From Candidatus Kapaibacterium sp. (GTDB taxonomy: Bacteria; Bacteroidota; Ignavibacteria; Kapaibacteriales; UBA4661), in NCBI GenBank assembly GCA_025455065.1, contig JALONG010000009.1, positions 19,579-83,578 of the forward strand: a stretch of DNA of 64,000 bases. The letters run 5' to 3'. The notes beneath the pieces are model-generated. The model was not told the DNA's origin and ran no database searches. It saw nothing but the letters and a program-made list of their open reading frames with translations. Both the position numbers and the translations under genes were made by a program. Below, one piece after another: positions 36,191-44,791 of this stretch; the stretch's first letter is position 1; every line of letters starts with the position of its first letter.

Positions 36191-36235
36191 GGTTACTTGG
36201 TCATTAGTTACTTGGTCATTGGTTACTTGGTCATT
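36191..36235. repeat. Three tandem 15-bp repeats in the chemoreceptor leader
   Basis: Unit (G/A)GTTACTTGGTCATT occurs at 36191-36205, 36206-36220 and 36221-36235, then decays into shorter TCATTCG/TCATTTG units to about 36258. Because 15 is a multiple of three, the repeats keep the receptor frame open upstream. Confidence 0.95.
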
Positions 36236-36262
36236 CGTCATTTGTCATTCGTCATTCGCTGT

Positions 36263-36294
36263 CCCGTCCTACGCTTTCCTAAGCGTAGGACGGG
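36263..36294 (-). terminator. Perfect hairpin after the porin/PstS-like operon
   Basis: A perfect 13-bp stem, CCCGTCCTACGCT at 36263-36275 and its complement at 36282-36294, with a 6-nt loop, 20 nt past the stop at 36314. There is no T run, so it is either a weak terminator or a mobile palindrome. Confidence 0.55.
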
Positions 36295-36313
36295 TTGGGT
36301 TGATTTCTAGTAG

Positions 36314-36769
36314 CTAAAACTTCGCAATAATTTTCACATCTTTCGGGGCTTTGTCCGCGCTGATATACCCGATTGCTCCTGGCGTATTTGCTACCCTCTG
36401 GATGATTTCATCCTCCGAGGCGAGCGCTGTTGGCGGTAAGCCTTTCCCTGCGAACTGTTTTTTGAGCCAAAGTTTTTGCATCTCGCCGAAGGATGTCCCC
36501 AAAGCTGCATAAAACTTGGCTTTTGCGGGGGAATCGCCTTTGATTTCAAGCAGCGTAATTTTGCCGCCATCACTCCAATTTTTCGTATTGAGCGTGAAAA
36601 TATCCAGTAGTTTATCATTGTCCAGCGTAGCGACAGGCGAGGATTTATGCGCTATGACGACGACTTGGGCAAATATCCTTTGCGAACATCCAAGAATAAA
36701 AGCTAACACAAGAAGTATTCGTAAGGCTGTTCGTATCTGGGTAATTGAGAGGGGTAAAAAGGTTTTCAT
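36314..36769 (-). CDS. Small PstS-like periplasmic binding protein
   Basis: A 151-residue exported protein resembling one lobe of PstS-type phosphate-binding proteins: FTLNTKNWSDGGKITLLEIK, then FGEMQKLWLKKQFAG, then NTPGAIGYISADKAP, the last typical of the PBP-like fold. It is about half the length of a full PstS. The signal sequence covers residues 1-34; GC at 27-28 could also serve as a lipobox. ATG at 36769 has a strong ribosome site (AAGGAG, 6 nt before it). It begins 10 nt after the porin stop, so the two form an operon under the Pho-box-like promoter at 38062-38128. No PstCAB permease genes are present; phosphate binding is family-based inference. Confidence 0.75.
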   Translation of the reverse strand: MKTFLPLSITQIRTALRILLVLAFILGCSQRIFAQVVVIAHKSSPVATLDNDKLLDIFTLNTKNWSDGGKITLLEIKGDSPAKAKFYAALGTSFGEMQKLWLKKQFAGKGLPPTALASEDEIIQRVANTPGAIGYISADKAPKDVKIIAKF

Positions 36770-36779
36770 GGTAGTCTCC

Positions 36780-37994
36780 TTAAAAAATGACGCTCAAGCC
36801 AAAATAAATAAAATTCAGTCTTACAGCATCCGAAGCACGTGTTTGCAGGAGTTGATACTGTGTCTTTGCTACCAAACCATCAATAATGCGGTATCCCAAA
36901 CCTCCGCCAAAAGCGTCCAAACCGTTTGCTGTTGGGTCTGTAGGGGTTATGACATCGCCTTTAAGGTAGCCGTAATTGACGTAAGCGTAAAAATTATCGG
37001 TAAAATTGTAAAGCAGATTGCCGTAGTAGAAGGTTTTATCGAGTGTTCCGCGAAAATTTGTGGGATAGGTAACGTTGTGAAAAACACCAATATACTCGCC
37101 CTCAAATGCAAAATTTCCGAGTGAAAACGATAAATCTGCCCCCACGCGAAACCGTTCTACATCGCCCAAGGGAGCAAGGTATTCTTGCCTTCCCATTCCT
37201 AGAGGACCGCCAAATGTTGTGTCTCGACGATTATCGCGGTCATAGGTGCCGGAAATACCAACTTTGAACGTTTCAGATGCATTACGAAGACCTATACGCC
37301 CACCTGTTGCCTTAAAAGGAGATGTATCTTCACCTGTTATAGCAGCTTGCGGGAGGCGTTCATTACTGTTTGAGATATAGGATTTTTCTGAGTTTCCTGT
37401 ATGCAGGGCATAGTCCAGTCGCAAGCCTCCAAGCGGCACCGAGCCGTAGAATTGCAAATAGGCTCGCTCAGGCAGGAAATCCTCAGCGTTCAGAAGGCTT
37501 GCAATGCTGGTTTCATAGACAAATGGTCGGAAAAGATACGGCAAAAGCGGTGTGCGGTTTTTGAGTTCGTTAAGATTATTAAACGTCGGCAAAAGCAGAC
37601 CGGCTTTAACGTTAAGGGCTTCGCTGTGGTTGTAATTTGCCCACGCTTCTTCCACACTAAAACTCCCCCAACCGCGCTGCGAGGCATATGAAAGCGAAAA
37701 TTCTAAATTCACAAATGCGCTAAAGCGCTCTCCAAGCGGCTTGGAAAGGAATAGGTTCATTTGTTGCAAGGAAAACGTATTCCGCTCGGAAGTGTTTGAA
37801 ATAGTACCCACCGGAGTAGAGATATTGTTGTTCGTGCGCTGATTATAGCCCAAAACTTGCATATATCCGTAAATGCGAAGATCGCTGAGTGGGTTGTCCT
37901 GCGCGTGCAGTGGCTGAATGAACAATGTCGTAATGTATAATGTTGCCACACAAAGCGCACCAAGACTTGTTCGAGAAGGTGAAAAAGTGTTCAT
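36780..37994 (-). CDS. Outer-membrane porin, phosphate-selective porin type (OprO/P-like)
   Basis: Predicted outer-membrane beta-barrel of 404 residues with signal peptide (about 1-31, ending QPLHAQ), amphipathic strands throughout and a terminal aromatic strand (LNFIYFGLSVIF). The early region (DLRIYGYMQVLGYNQ, then LQQMNLFLSKPLGERFSAFV, then VEEAWANYN) resembles OprO/OprP-like porins. First gene of an operon with the small PstS-like protein. Promoter: Pho-box-like 11-bp repeats plus a TAATTTTG -7 element. ATG at 37994 (MNTFSPSR) is used; the longer frame to 38057 adds residues covering the promoter. Whether it is phosphate-selective is inferred from context. Confidence 0.75.
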   Translation of the reverse strand: MNTFSPSRTSLGALCVATLYITTLFIQPLHAQDNPLSDLRIYGYMQVLGYNQRTNNNISTPVGTISNTSERNTFSLQQMNLFLSKPLGERFSAFVNLEFSLSYASQRGWGSFSVEEAWANYNHSEALNVKAGLLLPTFNNLNELKNRTPLLPYLFRPFVYETSIASLLNAEDFLPERAYLQFYGSVPLGGLRLDYALHTGNSEKSYISNSNERLPQAAITGEDTSPFKATGGRIGLRNASETFKVGISGTYDRDNRRDTTFGGPLGMGRQEYLAPLGDVERFRVGADLSFSLGNFAFEGEYIGVFHNVTYPTNFRGTLDKTFYYGNLLYNFTDNFYAYVNYGYLKGDVITPTDPTANGLDAFGGGLGYRIIDGLVAKTQYQLLQTRASDAVRLNFIYFGLSVIF

Positions 37995-38061
37995 ACAGAA
38001 TGATTTAATATGAGGAATTGTGAACAAATGATTGTGAATGTTCTTGTCAATAATCATGGCA

Positions 38062-38128
38062 CAAAATTACCGTTTCACACTATGCACGTTGTTAAGACCT
38101 TGTTAAGAGTTTGTCAAAGGTGTGTTAA
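38062..38128 (-). promoter_or_regulatory. Pho-box-like promoter: four 11-bp direct repeats
   Basis: On the plus strand TGTTAA (38090), TGTTAA (38101), TGTCAA (38112) and TGTTAA (38123) follow each other at exactly 11 bp. The minus-sense -7 element TAATTTTG (38062-38069) is 20 nt from the first unit and 68 bp before the porin start codon. The array lies between the divergent porin/PstS-like operon and the histidine kinase gene, so it could also control the latter. Four 11-bp repeats of a TGTCA-like core match the definition of a Pho box, bound by PhoB-type regulators. Confidence 0.75.
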
Positions 38129-38271
38129 TTCTACATTTCGTGTAATTCTTGCTTTTACAAACCGCTTCAATACGGTATTTTGCACACCGTAACACAAAAA
38201 AATCGGACACCCTGCGCCGAAGACGGCAAGCGGACAGCCCGAAGTATGAAGAATATTTTAGAAGCGTTAAA

Positions 38272-40158
38272 ATGCCTCAATCCCGCATAAAATCGCCTCT
38301 TCTTTGGATGATTGTGATACTTCTCGCAATCGTTCCGCTTTTGGCGTGGTTGCAATGGCGCTGGATTGGGGAGATTTCCGACCGCGAAGCACAGCGTTTG
38401 AGGATGAATGTCCGCACAGCATCTATTTATGCGGCATCGAACTTCAATCAACATGTTTTGGCGCTTCAGCGTGCCTTTCCCATGAATGACATGGCGGACA
38501 ATGTTCAGGATTATGCACCCACGCTGGCGGAACTCTGGAAGGCTTGGAAGCAAGACGGGGACACGCTTTTGGTGGAGGGGCTGTACATTGTTAAAAGTGA
38601 AAAAGCAGGCAAAAACGAGGCTGCTCATTTTGCTACATACCGCTTCGATGCTGACCGCGAGGCATTTCAGCCAATAAATACAAACGAGACACCGACGCTG
38701 TTTTTTGAGAACACCCCACGAATCCCTATATCCCGCATTATATCAGGACTTCAAGCGCTTGCCGTGCCGATTTTACCGACACGTTTGCAAACGCCTCCAA
38801 GCGGCATAATTAGCGAAGAAATTCCGGGTATGCTCAAGAGTGGGGCGCATGGATTGTCGCCGCCGCAGTTTGGCGGAGGAATGGGGGAAATGGGTAGCGG
38901 GGCGATGATGGCGATAATGTTCAGTGGCATAAAACCTGATGTTTTGATGGTACGCTTCGATACCAACTATCTTCGTAAAACATTGTTGCCGGAAATAATG
39001 AACACACATTTTCAAAAATCCAGTTATCATTGGGCGATAATCAACCGTCAAGACCGCACCGTTCTTTGCTCTTCGGAGGAATCACTGCATACTGAAATGT
39101 TCGCCAAAGCCGATTTTTCTGTACCGATGGGCTTTGTACCACCCCGTGCGCCGGGTCCGATGGGAAAAGCGCTTGCAAGCGTCTTTGCGCGGCTTCCGAT
39201 AGCGATTGCAACGGAGCAGGATACCAATACGATGGATTTTTCTTCGCTGCTGCCCAGTATACGTCAAGGAAATCTCCCGCTTGGGCTGGATTCTGCGCTA
39301 GCACAAAGCCTTTTGGGTGTTGCCGAATTGCGCGTTGTGGCGGCTGCGGGTTCGGTGGAGCAAGAAGTGGCGGCGTTTCGGCAGCGAAATTTGCTGGTGA
39401 GCGGTGGAATACTACTTATTTTAGCGGTGGGATTGGTGGTTGTGCTGCTTGCGGTCATGCGCTCGGAACGGCTTGCAGAACAGCAAATGCGCTTTGTTGC
39501 AGGAGTTTCGCATGAAATTCGCACACCGATTGCGGTGTTGCAATCTGCCGGAGAAAATCTCGCAGACGGCATTGTGAAAACCCCTGAACAGGCACAACGC
39601 TACGGAATGGTTATGAAGCGAGAAATTACGCGGCTTTTGGAGATGACCGAAAAAACACTCTCCTTTGCCGGAATCCAAGCCGGAAAACGTACACTTGACC
39701 GCCAAAGCGCATCAATTCAAGCGCTCATGGACGAAACACTTTCGCGCAATGCGGATTTTTTGCAGGGTGAAGGCTTCACCGTCAAAACTCAGATAGAAAG
39801 AGGTCTGCCGATGCTTCCCATTGATACTCGCGCACTCAATTCAGTGCTTGATAATTTGATAACAAACGCCGTAAAATACAGCACAGGGCGGCAGGAAATC
39901 GTGATGAAGGCGCAGAAACAAGGTTCTATGCTGGTTTTAAGCGTACAAGATTTTGGTCGCGGTATTGCCCTAAAAGACCAAAAGCACGTATTTGAGCCGT
40001 TTTTCCGCACCAATGATGTTATCAACGCACAAATTCACGGCACAGGGCTTGGTTTGGCTATCGTTCAATACCTCGTGAAGCAGCATGGTGGCTATGTTTC
40101 CGTCGAAAGCGAATTGGGGCGCGGTACGACATTTTTTGTGAAATTGCCGTTGGACTAA
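38272..40158 (+). CDS. Membrane sensor histidine kinase
   Basis: Two-component sensor of 628 residues: TM1 at about 9-31, a large periplasmic domain of about 340 residues, TM2 at about 374-396, a HisKA domain with phospho-acceptor H414 (FVAGVSHEIRTPIAVL), and an HATPase domain with VLDNLITNAVKYS, QDFGRGIA and GTGLGLAIVQYLV. The periplasmic domain contains a glycine/methionine-rich stretch (GGGMGEMGSGAMM). It is transcribed with the response regulator 55 bp downstream and divergently from the porin/PstS-like operon, with the Pho-box-like array between. That context suggests a PhoR-like role, though classical PhoR lacks such a large periplasmic domain. ATG at 38272 is preferred; the longer frame to 38149 has a basic non-membrane extension. 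Confidence 0.9.
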   Translation: MPQSRIKSPLLWMIVILLAIVPLLAWLQWRWIGEISDREAQRLRMNVRTASIYAASNFNQHVLALQRAFPMNDMADNVQDYAPTLAELWKAWKQDGDTLLVEGLYIVKSEKAGKNEAAHFATYRFDADREAFQPINTNETPTLFFENTPRIPISRIISGLQALAVPILPTRLQTPPSGIISEEIPGMLKSGAHGLSPPQFGGGMGEMGSGAMMAIMFSGIKPDVLMVRFDTNYLRKTLLPEIMNTHFQKSSYHWAIINRQDRTVLCSSEESLHTEMFAKADFSVPMGFVPPRAPGPMGKALASVFARLPIAIATEQDTNTMDFSSLLPSIRQGNLPLGLDSALAQSLLGVAELRVVAAAGSVEQEVAAFRQRNLLVSGGILLILAVGLVVVLLAVMRSERLAEQQMRFVAGVSHEIRTPIAVLQSAGENLADGIVKTPEQAQRYGMVMKREITRLLEMTEKTLSFAGIQAGKRTLDRQSASIQALMDETLSRNADFLQGEGFTVKTQIERGLPMLPIDTRALNSVLDNLITNAVKYSTGRQEIVMKAQKQGSMLVLSVQDFGRGIALKDQKHVFEPFFRTNDVINAQIHGTGLGLAIVQYLVKQHGGYVSVESELGRGTTFFVKLPLD

Positions 40159-40213
40159 TTTCTTTACGATAAATCAGCCCCAAAACATCAATCACGCATT
40201 GATATCACGCACT

Positions 40214-40921
40214 ATGAATCATTCCATACTTCTTATCGAAGACGACAGCGGACTTGTTTTTATGCTCTCCGACAGGCTTTTGGCAGAAGGTTACGTCCTT
40301 GAAATAGCCAACGACGGGCGCTCCGGCTTGGCATTGGCGCAAAAAAAACGCTTTGACCTTATTTTGCTGGATGTGATGCTGCCCGAAAAAACGGGCTTTG
40401 AAGTCTGCCGCGAACTCCGCAAAAGCGGCATCACTACACCGATTCTCATGCTAACGGCTCGCGGACAACTTGACGATAAAATTACAGGCTTGAAATTAGG
40501 TGCTGATGATTATATGACCAAACCCTTTGAGGCACTCGAACTTGTCGCCCGCATAGAAGCACACATCCGAAGGAATCAGTATCCTTCTTCACAAGAGACA
40601 CTCCCCGCAAAGCACTATGAACGGTATGCTTTCGGTGATATTGTCGTGGACATTCGCGGTATGGAAGCCCACAAAGCGGGACAAGCACTGGATTTGTCGC
40701 TCAAGGAATTTCAGCTTTTGGTGTATCTCATCGAAAATCAGGGAACAATGCTCTCCAGAGATGATATTTTGAACAATGTCTGGGGATATGATGCCATGCC
40801 AACCACCCGCACCGTAGATACACACGTGGCGTGGTTGCGCCAAAAAATTGAGCCAAATCCCAAACAACCCCAATTTATCTTGACTGCGCACGGATTTGGG
40901 TATAAATTTGTTGCTTCGTAA
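40214..40921 (+). CDS. OmpR/PhoB-family response regulator
   Basis: DNA-binding response regulator of 235 residues: receiver domain with phospho-acceptor D53 (LILLDVMLPEKTGFEV), acidic pocket ED at 9-11, switch threonine in MLTARG and conserved K103 (DDYMTKPF). A winged-helix output domain follows (LSLKEFQLLVYLIENQGTML, then DILNNVWGYD, RTVDTHVAWLRQKIEPNP, HGFGYKF). Cognate to the kinase directly upstream. ATG at 40214 (MNHSILLIEDD) fits the family start. OmpR/PhoB regulators bind direct repeats, and PhoB binds 11-bp ones, fitting the arrays at 4201, 7260 and 38062. xseA follows after 46 bp. Confidence 0.95.
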   Translation: MNHSILLIEDDSGLVFMLSDRLLAEGYVLEIANDGRSGLALAQKKRFDLILLDVMLPEKTGFEVCRELRKSGITTPILMLTARGQLDDKITGLKLGADDYMTKPFEALELVARIEAHIRRNQYPSSQETLPAKHYERYAFGDIVVDIRGMEAHKAGQALDLSLKEFQLLVYLIENQGTMLSRDDILNNVWGYDAMPTTRTVDTHVAWLRQKIEPNPKQPQFILTAHGFGYKFVAS

Positions 40922-40967
40922 AACATCATTGAACCTCTTTTCTGCAAGTATTTATTACTGTTCGACC

Positions 40968-42143
40968 ATGACCAACGACCATATTTTTTCCGTCAGCGAC
41001 ATCACCCGAGCAATTCAGCAAACACTTGAAAGCAGCTTCAGCACTGTTACCCTGCGAGGTGAAATCTCGAATTATATTCATCATTCTTCGGGGCACCGTT
41101 ATTTTTCACTGAAAGACGGCGGTGCGCAACTGAAAGCCGTGATGTGGCGCAGTACGCCGCTCCGTTTCACGCCTGCCAACGGCATGAGTGTCATAGCCAA
41201 AGGAAAAATCACGATGTATGCCCCGCAAGGCGCGGTGCAGCTTGAGTGCCGAGCAATGGAGCCACTCGGCGCAGGAGATTTACAACTTGCTTTTGAGGCG
41301 CTCAAACGTGATTTATACGAAAGAGGCTGGTTTGATGAGGCATACAAAAAGCCTCTGCCTCGTTACCCGCTTAAAATCGGCGTTGCGACTTCGCCGACGG
41401 GTGCTGCCGTGCGTGATATTTTGACCACGTTGGCGCGGAGGATGCCTGCGGCACAAGTGTTAGTGCGCCCTACGCTGGTGCAAGGTGATGGCGCTGCGGA
41501 AGATATTGCACGAGCGATTCAAGAATTGAACTCGACCGATTGCGAGGTGCTGATTGTCGGGCGTGGCGGCGGTTCGATTGAGGATTTGTGGGCGTTTAAC
41601 ACGGAGATTGTCGCGGAAGCGATATTTCGCTCGGAAATACCGATTATATCTGCCGTCGGGCATGAAATTGACGTTACGATTGCCGATTTTGTTGCGGATG
41701 TTCGTGCTGCGACACCAACGGCTGCGGCAGAACTTGCTGTTCGTGACCAAAACGAGATTTGGAGCGCCCTGCAAGGCACACAAGCATTTTTCGACCGCGC
41801 TGTGGAACAGCGTATGCAACTGCTTGCGCATCATATGGAATTTTTGGGCAAAAAAAGCGCATTAGCGAGGTTTCCCGACCTTTTGCGTCACAAACAACAA
41901 CGCATAGATGAACTTCAAATCCGCATAAACGCTGCACTTCCGCGTACATTGGCACAGCGCAAGAAACATTTGGAAGGTTTGGGGCAACATTTGGCATCGC
42001 TTCATCCTTACGCACCGCTTCAAAAAGGTTTTGCGCTCTTGGAACGTGAAGGGCGCATCGTATCTGCTTCGGAGGCATTGAAAACAGGAGAGGAAATTGC
42101 CATTATTCGGGGCAATGAGCGGCGGAGCGCTTTGGTGCGGTAG
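40968..42143 (+). CDS. xseA: Exodeoxyribonuclease VII large subunit
   Basis: Large subunit of the single-strand-specific exonuclease VII, which degrades ssDNA to oligonucleotides in repair. 391 residues: N-terminal OB-fold (about 1-100, FSVSDITRAIQQTLE, then LRGEISNYIHHSSGHRYFSL) and catalytic domain with GVATSPTGAAVRDILTTLARR, IVGRGGGSIEDLWAFN and SAVGHEIDVTIADFVADVRA, all diagnostic. The C-terminus has the long coiled region and the end motif PLQKGFALLEREG. ATG at 40968 is chosen over the frame start at 40896, which overlaps the response regulator. The small-subunit gene xseB is not found next to it. Confidence 0.97.
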   Translation: MTNDHIFSVSDITRAIQQTLESSFSTVTLRGEISNYIHHSSGHRYFSLKDGGAQLKAVMWRSTPLRFTPANGMSVIAKGKITMYAPQGAVQLECRAMEPLGAGDLQLAFEALKRDLYERGWFDEAYKKPLPRYPLKIGVATSPTGAAVRDILTTLARRMPAAQVLVRPTLVQGDGAAEDIARAIQELNSTDCEVLIVGRGGGSIEDLWAFNTEIVAEAIFRSEIPIISAVGHEIDVTIADFVADVRAATPTAAAELAVRDQNEIWSALQGTQAFFDRAVEQRMQLLAHHMEFLGKKSALARFPDLLRHKQQRIDELQIRINAALPRTLAQRKKHLEGLGQHLASLHPYAPLQKGFALLEREGRIVSASEALKTGEEIAIIRGNERRSALVR

Positions 42144-42264
42144 CGTACCGATTAGTGGTACTTTCTGCTCGGTATCGCGCTTTACCAATGAATCTTTTTT
42201 GCTCTTACGCTGTCTAACGACTAATGCATCAGCAATTTTTCGTACGTTTTTTCGGAGATATTTT

Positions 42265-43548
42265 ATGATGAACCGCCGAACATTCCTGAAATCAAGCGGC
42301 TTGGCTGTAGTTGCCTTGGGAGCAAGCGGAACGCCATTTTTTTTAACCCAAACTGCCGCCTCCACACTTGACAAACCTTTCAAACGAAAAAAAATTCTCG
42401 TTACGATTTTCCAGCGTGGCGCAATGGACGGGCTTATGGCTGTTACGCCCTTCACCGACCCGAATCTGGCTTCAGCACGTCCGCGCTTGGCAATGCAAAT
42501 CGGGAAAAACAAAGGGCAGTTAGTGGATTTAGACGGCAAATTTGCCCTACATCCTGCGTTTGCGCCATTGGAAGCGTTGTTCCGCGAACAGCACCTCGCA
42601 ATCGTGCATGGGATGGGTTCTCCGAACACCACGCGCTCCCATTTCGATGCACAGGATTACATGGAAACCGGTACTCCCGACCGCAAAGGTACGCCATCGG
42701 GCTGGCTCAATCGCGTAGAAACACTTCTTCAAAGCAAAAGCCCCAAAGCAGAAACTACGCCATTTAGCGCTGTTGCGATGACCTCCGCTATGCCGCGCTC
42801 ACTCTATGGCGATGCTCCGGCGCTGGCGATTGCTCGTTTGGAGGATTTTGGGGTGCGCGTTGGTGGGCAAAATATGGCGGCTGCAACATTAGCACAGTCT
42901 TCCGGCAAAGGGTTTGAGGCGCTATATGAGCAGACATCGCAGAAAATCTTGCGCGGAGCGGGGCAGGAAAGTTTTGATGCAATAAAAATTTTGTCGGAAT
43001 CAAATTTCAAAAGCTATACCCCCTCGAAAGGCGCGAATTACCCTGTTTCGCCGCTTGGCGACAGTCTGAAACAGATTGCACAACTTATCAAGGCAAATGT
43101 GGGCTTGGAGATTGCTTTTGCCGAATCGGGCGGTTGGGATACCCACGTCCAGCAAGGCACAATAAATGGCGTATTTTCGCGTCGTGCGCAAGATTTAGCG
43201 GACGCAATAGCCGCATTTTGGCGCGACATTGAACCCTTCCGCGATGATGTTGTTCTGATGACAATGACCGAATTTGGACGCACCGTTAGTGAAAACGGCT
43301 CCGGCGGCACAGACCATGGGCGAGGCTCATGTTTATTTGTGTTGGGGAATGACGTTCAAGGTGGGGTGGTCTATGGCAACGTGCCGACACTTGTACCGGA
43401 AAACCTCGCTGACGGGCGCGATGTGCCTGTAACAACGGACTTTCGGGGGATTTTTTCTGCTGTTGCTTCGGGACATTTGGGGATTACCGAAACCGCAAAA
43501 CTGTTTCCTGGTTGGACGGGCGAGGCACTGAAGATGATGAAGGTCTAA
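42265..43548 (+). CDS. Tat-exported DUF1501 protein
   Basis: Protein of 427 residues of the DUF1501 family (alkaline-phosphatase-like superfamily, related to sulfatase-like hydrolases). A twin-arginine signal is present: RRTFLK at 4-9, then a hydrophobic stretch ending in TQTAAS. Family blocks seen: QRGAMDGLMAVTPF, FALHPAFAPLEALFREQHLA, SHFDAQDYMETGT, ESGGWDTHVQQG and MTEFGRTVSENGSGGTDHGR. The final HG-containing motif is characteristic. ATG at 42265 has a GGAG 7 nt upstream. DUF1501 genes usually follow a DUF1800 gene; none is present here. Substrate unknown. Confidence 0.9.
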   Translation: MMNRRTFLKSSGLAVVALGASGTPFFLTQTAASTLDKPFKRKKILVTIFQRGAMDGLMAVTPFTDPNLASARPRLAMQIGKNKGQLVDLDGKFALHPAFAPLEALFREQHLAIVHGMGSPNTTRSHFDAQDYMETGTPDRKGTPSGWLNRVETLLQSKSPKAETTPFSAVAMTSAMPRSLYGDAPALAIARLEDFGVRVGGQNMAAATLAQSSGKGFEALYEQTSQKILRGAGQESFDAIKILSESNFKSYTPSKGANYPVSPLGDSLKQIAQLIKANVGLEIAFAESGGWDTHVQQGTINGVFSRRAQDLADAIAAFWRDIEPFRDDVVLMTMTEFGRTVSENGSGGTDHGRGSCLFVLGNDVQGGVVYGNVPTLVPENLADGRDVPVTTDFRGIFSAVASGHLGITETAKLFPGWTGEALKMMKV

Positions 43549-43578
43549 TAACACAAGTATTTATAGGGTAATTGGGCA

Positions 43579-43878
43579 TCAGCGCATCACGGGTGGCTCC
43601 AGCGCTTCCCAATCATCTTCTTCGTGAATATTATTGAAGGACAGCCCGTATTGCTTATTAAACAAACGATAGAGATCGCTAACAAGTTCTTCAAAGGTTG
43701 CATCTTCTGCGCCACAGGTTTTTCGACCGAAGCCGACATAGACGGTAACAGTATTTCCCTCTTCGTTATGACGCAAAATAATATCGTCGCCCTCACGGGT
43801 AACGTGCATCATTCGCTCAAGAATAATGCGACATTTTTCCTCTGTGGTGAGAGTTTGCCTTGTTGATTGGCGGCTCAT
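43579..43878 (-). CDS. Small hypothetical protein
   Basis: A 99-residue soluble acidic protein, family not recognised. Features: N-terminal polar stretch MSRQSTRQTLTTEEKCRI, beta-rich middle DDIILRHNEEGNTVTVYVGF, a CGAEDATFEELVSDLYRLF helix and an acidic C-terminus (HEEDDWEALEPPV). It looks like a real gene because of balanced composition, an ATG start and a position opposite nothing else supported. Convergent with the DUF1501 gene (30 bp apart). Confidence 0.55.
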   Translation of the reverse strand: MSRQSTRQTLTTEEKCRIILERMMHVTREGDDIILRHNEEGNTVTVYVGFGRKTCGAEDATFEELVSDLYRLFNKQYGLSFNNIHEEDDWEALEPPVMR

Positions 43879-44048
43879 AGTAGCGATAAAAATACGGTAT
43901 TGCGAGAGTTTTGAGCGAGAAATATACAGGAAAATTTCTCAACAACAATTACTCTAACAAACGCACATCCTGTAAAAATAGTTTCTCAATCCCGTGCAAA
44001 AAGAGAATTTTTCTCAAGACAGATGTAAATGCACAGACAATATCAGCT

Positions 44049-44777
44049 TTACTTGATAATGACATTCGGCAACAGTTCTTTGATACGCTGAATTTCCACA
44101 TCGGAAAACAGATTCCCGCTTATTCGTAATTCGCGCAGATTCACCAATTTTTCCACCCCTAGAGGCAGCGTCGTGAGATTATTTCCCGAAAGGTCAAGCA
44201 CTACGAGAGCGGCAAGTTTACCGATTTCCGGCGGAAGCGTTTCAATTTGGTTGTTGTCGAGATAGAGTTCACGTAAATTTCTGAGCCAGCCGATGCTTGG
44301 AGGAATATACGTGAGATAATTACGGCTTAAATACAGAACTTGCACGTTGGTCATGCTGCCGATAATTGCCGGAATGTCTTCAAGTTCGTTATCGCTCACG
44401 TCGAAAGCCCGCATATTGACTAATTTTCCAACTTCCTGCGGTAATTTGGTGATACGGTTGCGCCGCGCATACAAGACCTGCAAATTCACGATGTTGCCGA
44501 TAGATACAGGCAATCCGCGCAAATTATTCCGATTCACATAGAGTTCTTGCAGATTGTACAAATCGCTGATTTTCGGCGTGAGTTCCGTGAGTTTATGCAC
44601 GTCCAAATCAAGGCGAAAAACTTGGTCACGGTCTTCAAAAGCCTTGTCGAGTTGTTTGTACAACGGCAAGGCGGAAAGCTGAAGCGAATCAAGCAATTTT
44701 GCGGGTTTGGGGCTGCTTTGAGCAAACAACGTGCTTGCTATGCAAAGGAAAACAAGGAACGAAAGTGTGCGGGCCAT
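44049..44777 (-). CDS. Exported leucine-rich repeat protein
   Basis: 242-residue secreted or periplasmic protein with a signal peptide (1-19, ending TLFAQ) and about seven 23-residue leucine-rich repeats with the pattern LxxLPxxIGxLxxLxxLxLxxNxL, for example LRELYLDNNQIETLPPEIGK. LRR arcs normally bind proteins or glycans. No T9SS sorting domain or lipobox is visible. It ends in ELLPNVIIK. The upstream toxin pseudogene ends 14 nt before its start on the same strand. Confidence 0.85.
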   Translation of the reverse strand: MARTLSFLVFLCIASTLFAQSSPKPAKLLDSLQLSALPLYKQLDKAFEDRDQVFRLDLDVHKLTELTPKISDLYNLQELYVNRNNLRGLPVSIGNIVNLQVLYARRNRITKLPQEVGKLVNMRAFDVSDNELEDIPAIIGSMTNVQVLYLSRNYLTYIPPSIGWLRNLRELYLDNNQIETLPPEIGKLAALVVLDLSGNNLTTLPLGVEKLVNLRELRISGNLFSDVEIQRIKELLPNVIIK

Positions 44778-44791
44778 TGTGTTTTGAAAAT

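Noticed and set aside
36191..36258. Short CRISPR-like array
   Set aside because: Repeats are directly adjacent 15-mers without spacers, so this is a simple tandem repeat. No other array-like pattern was seen in the window.
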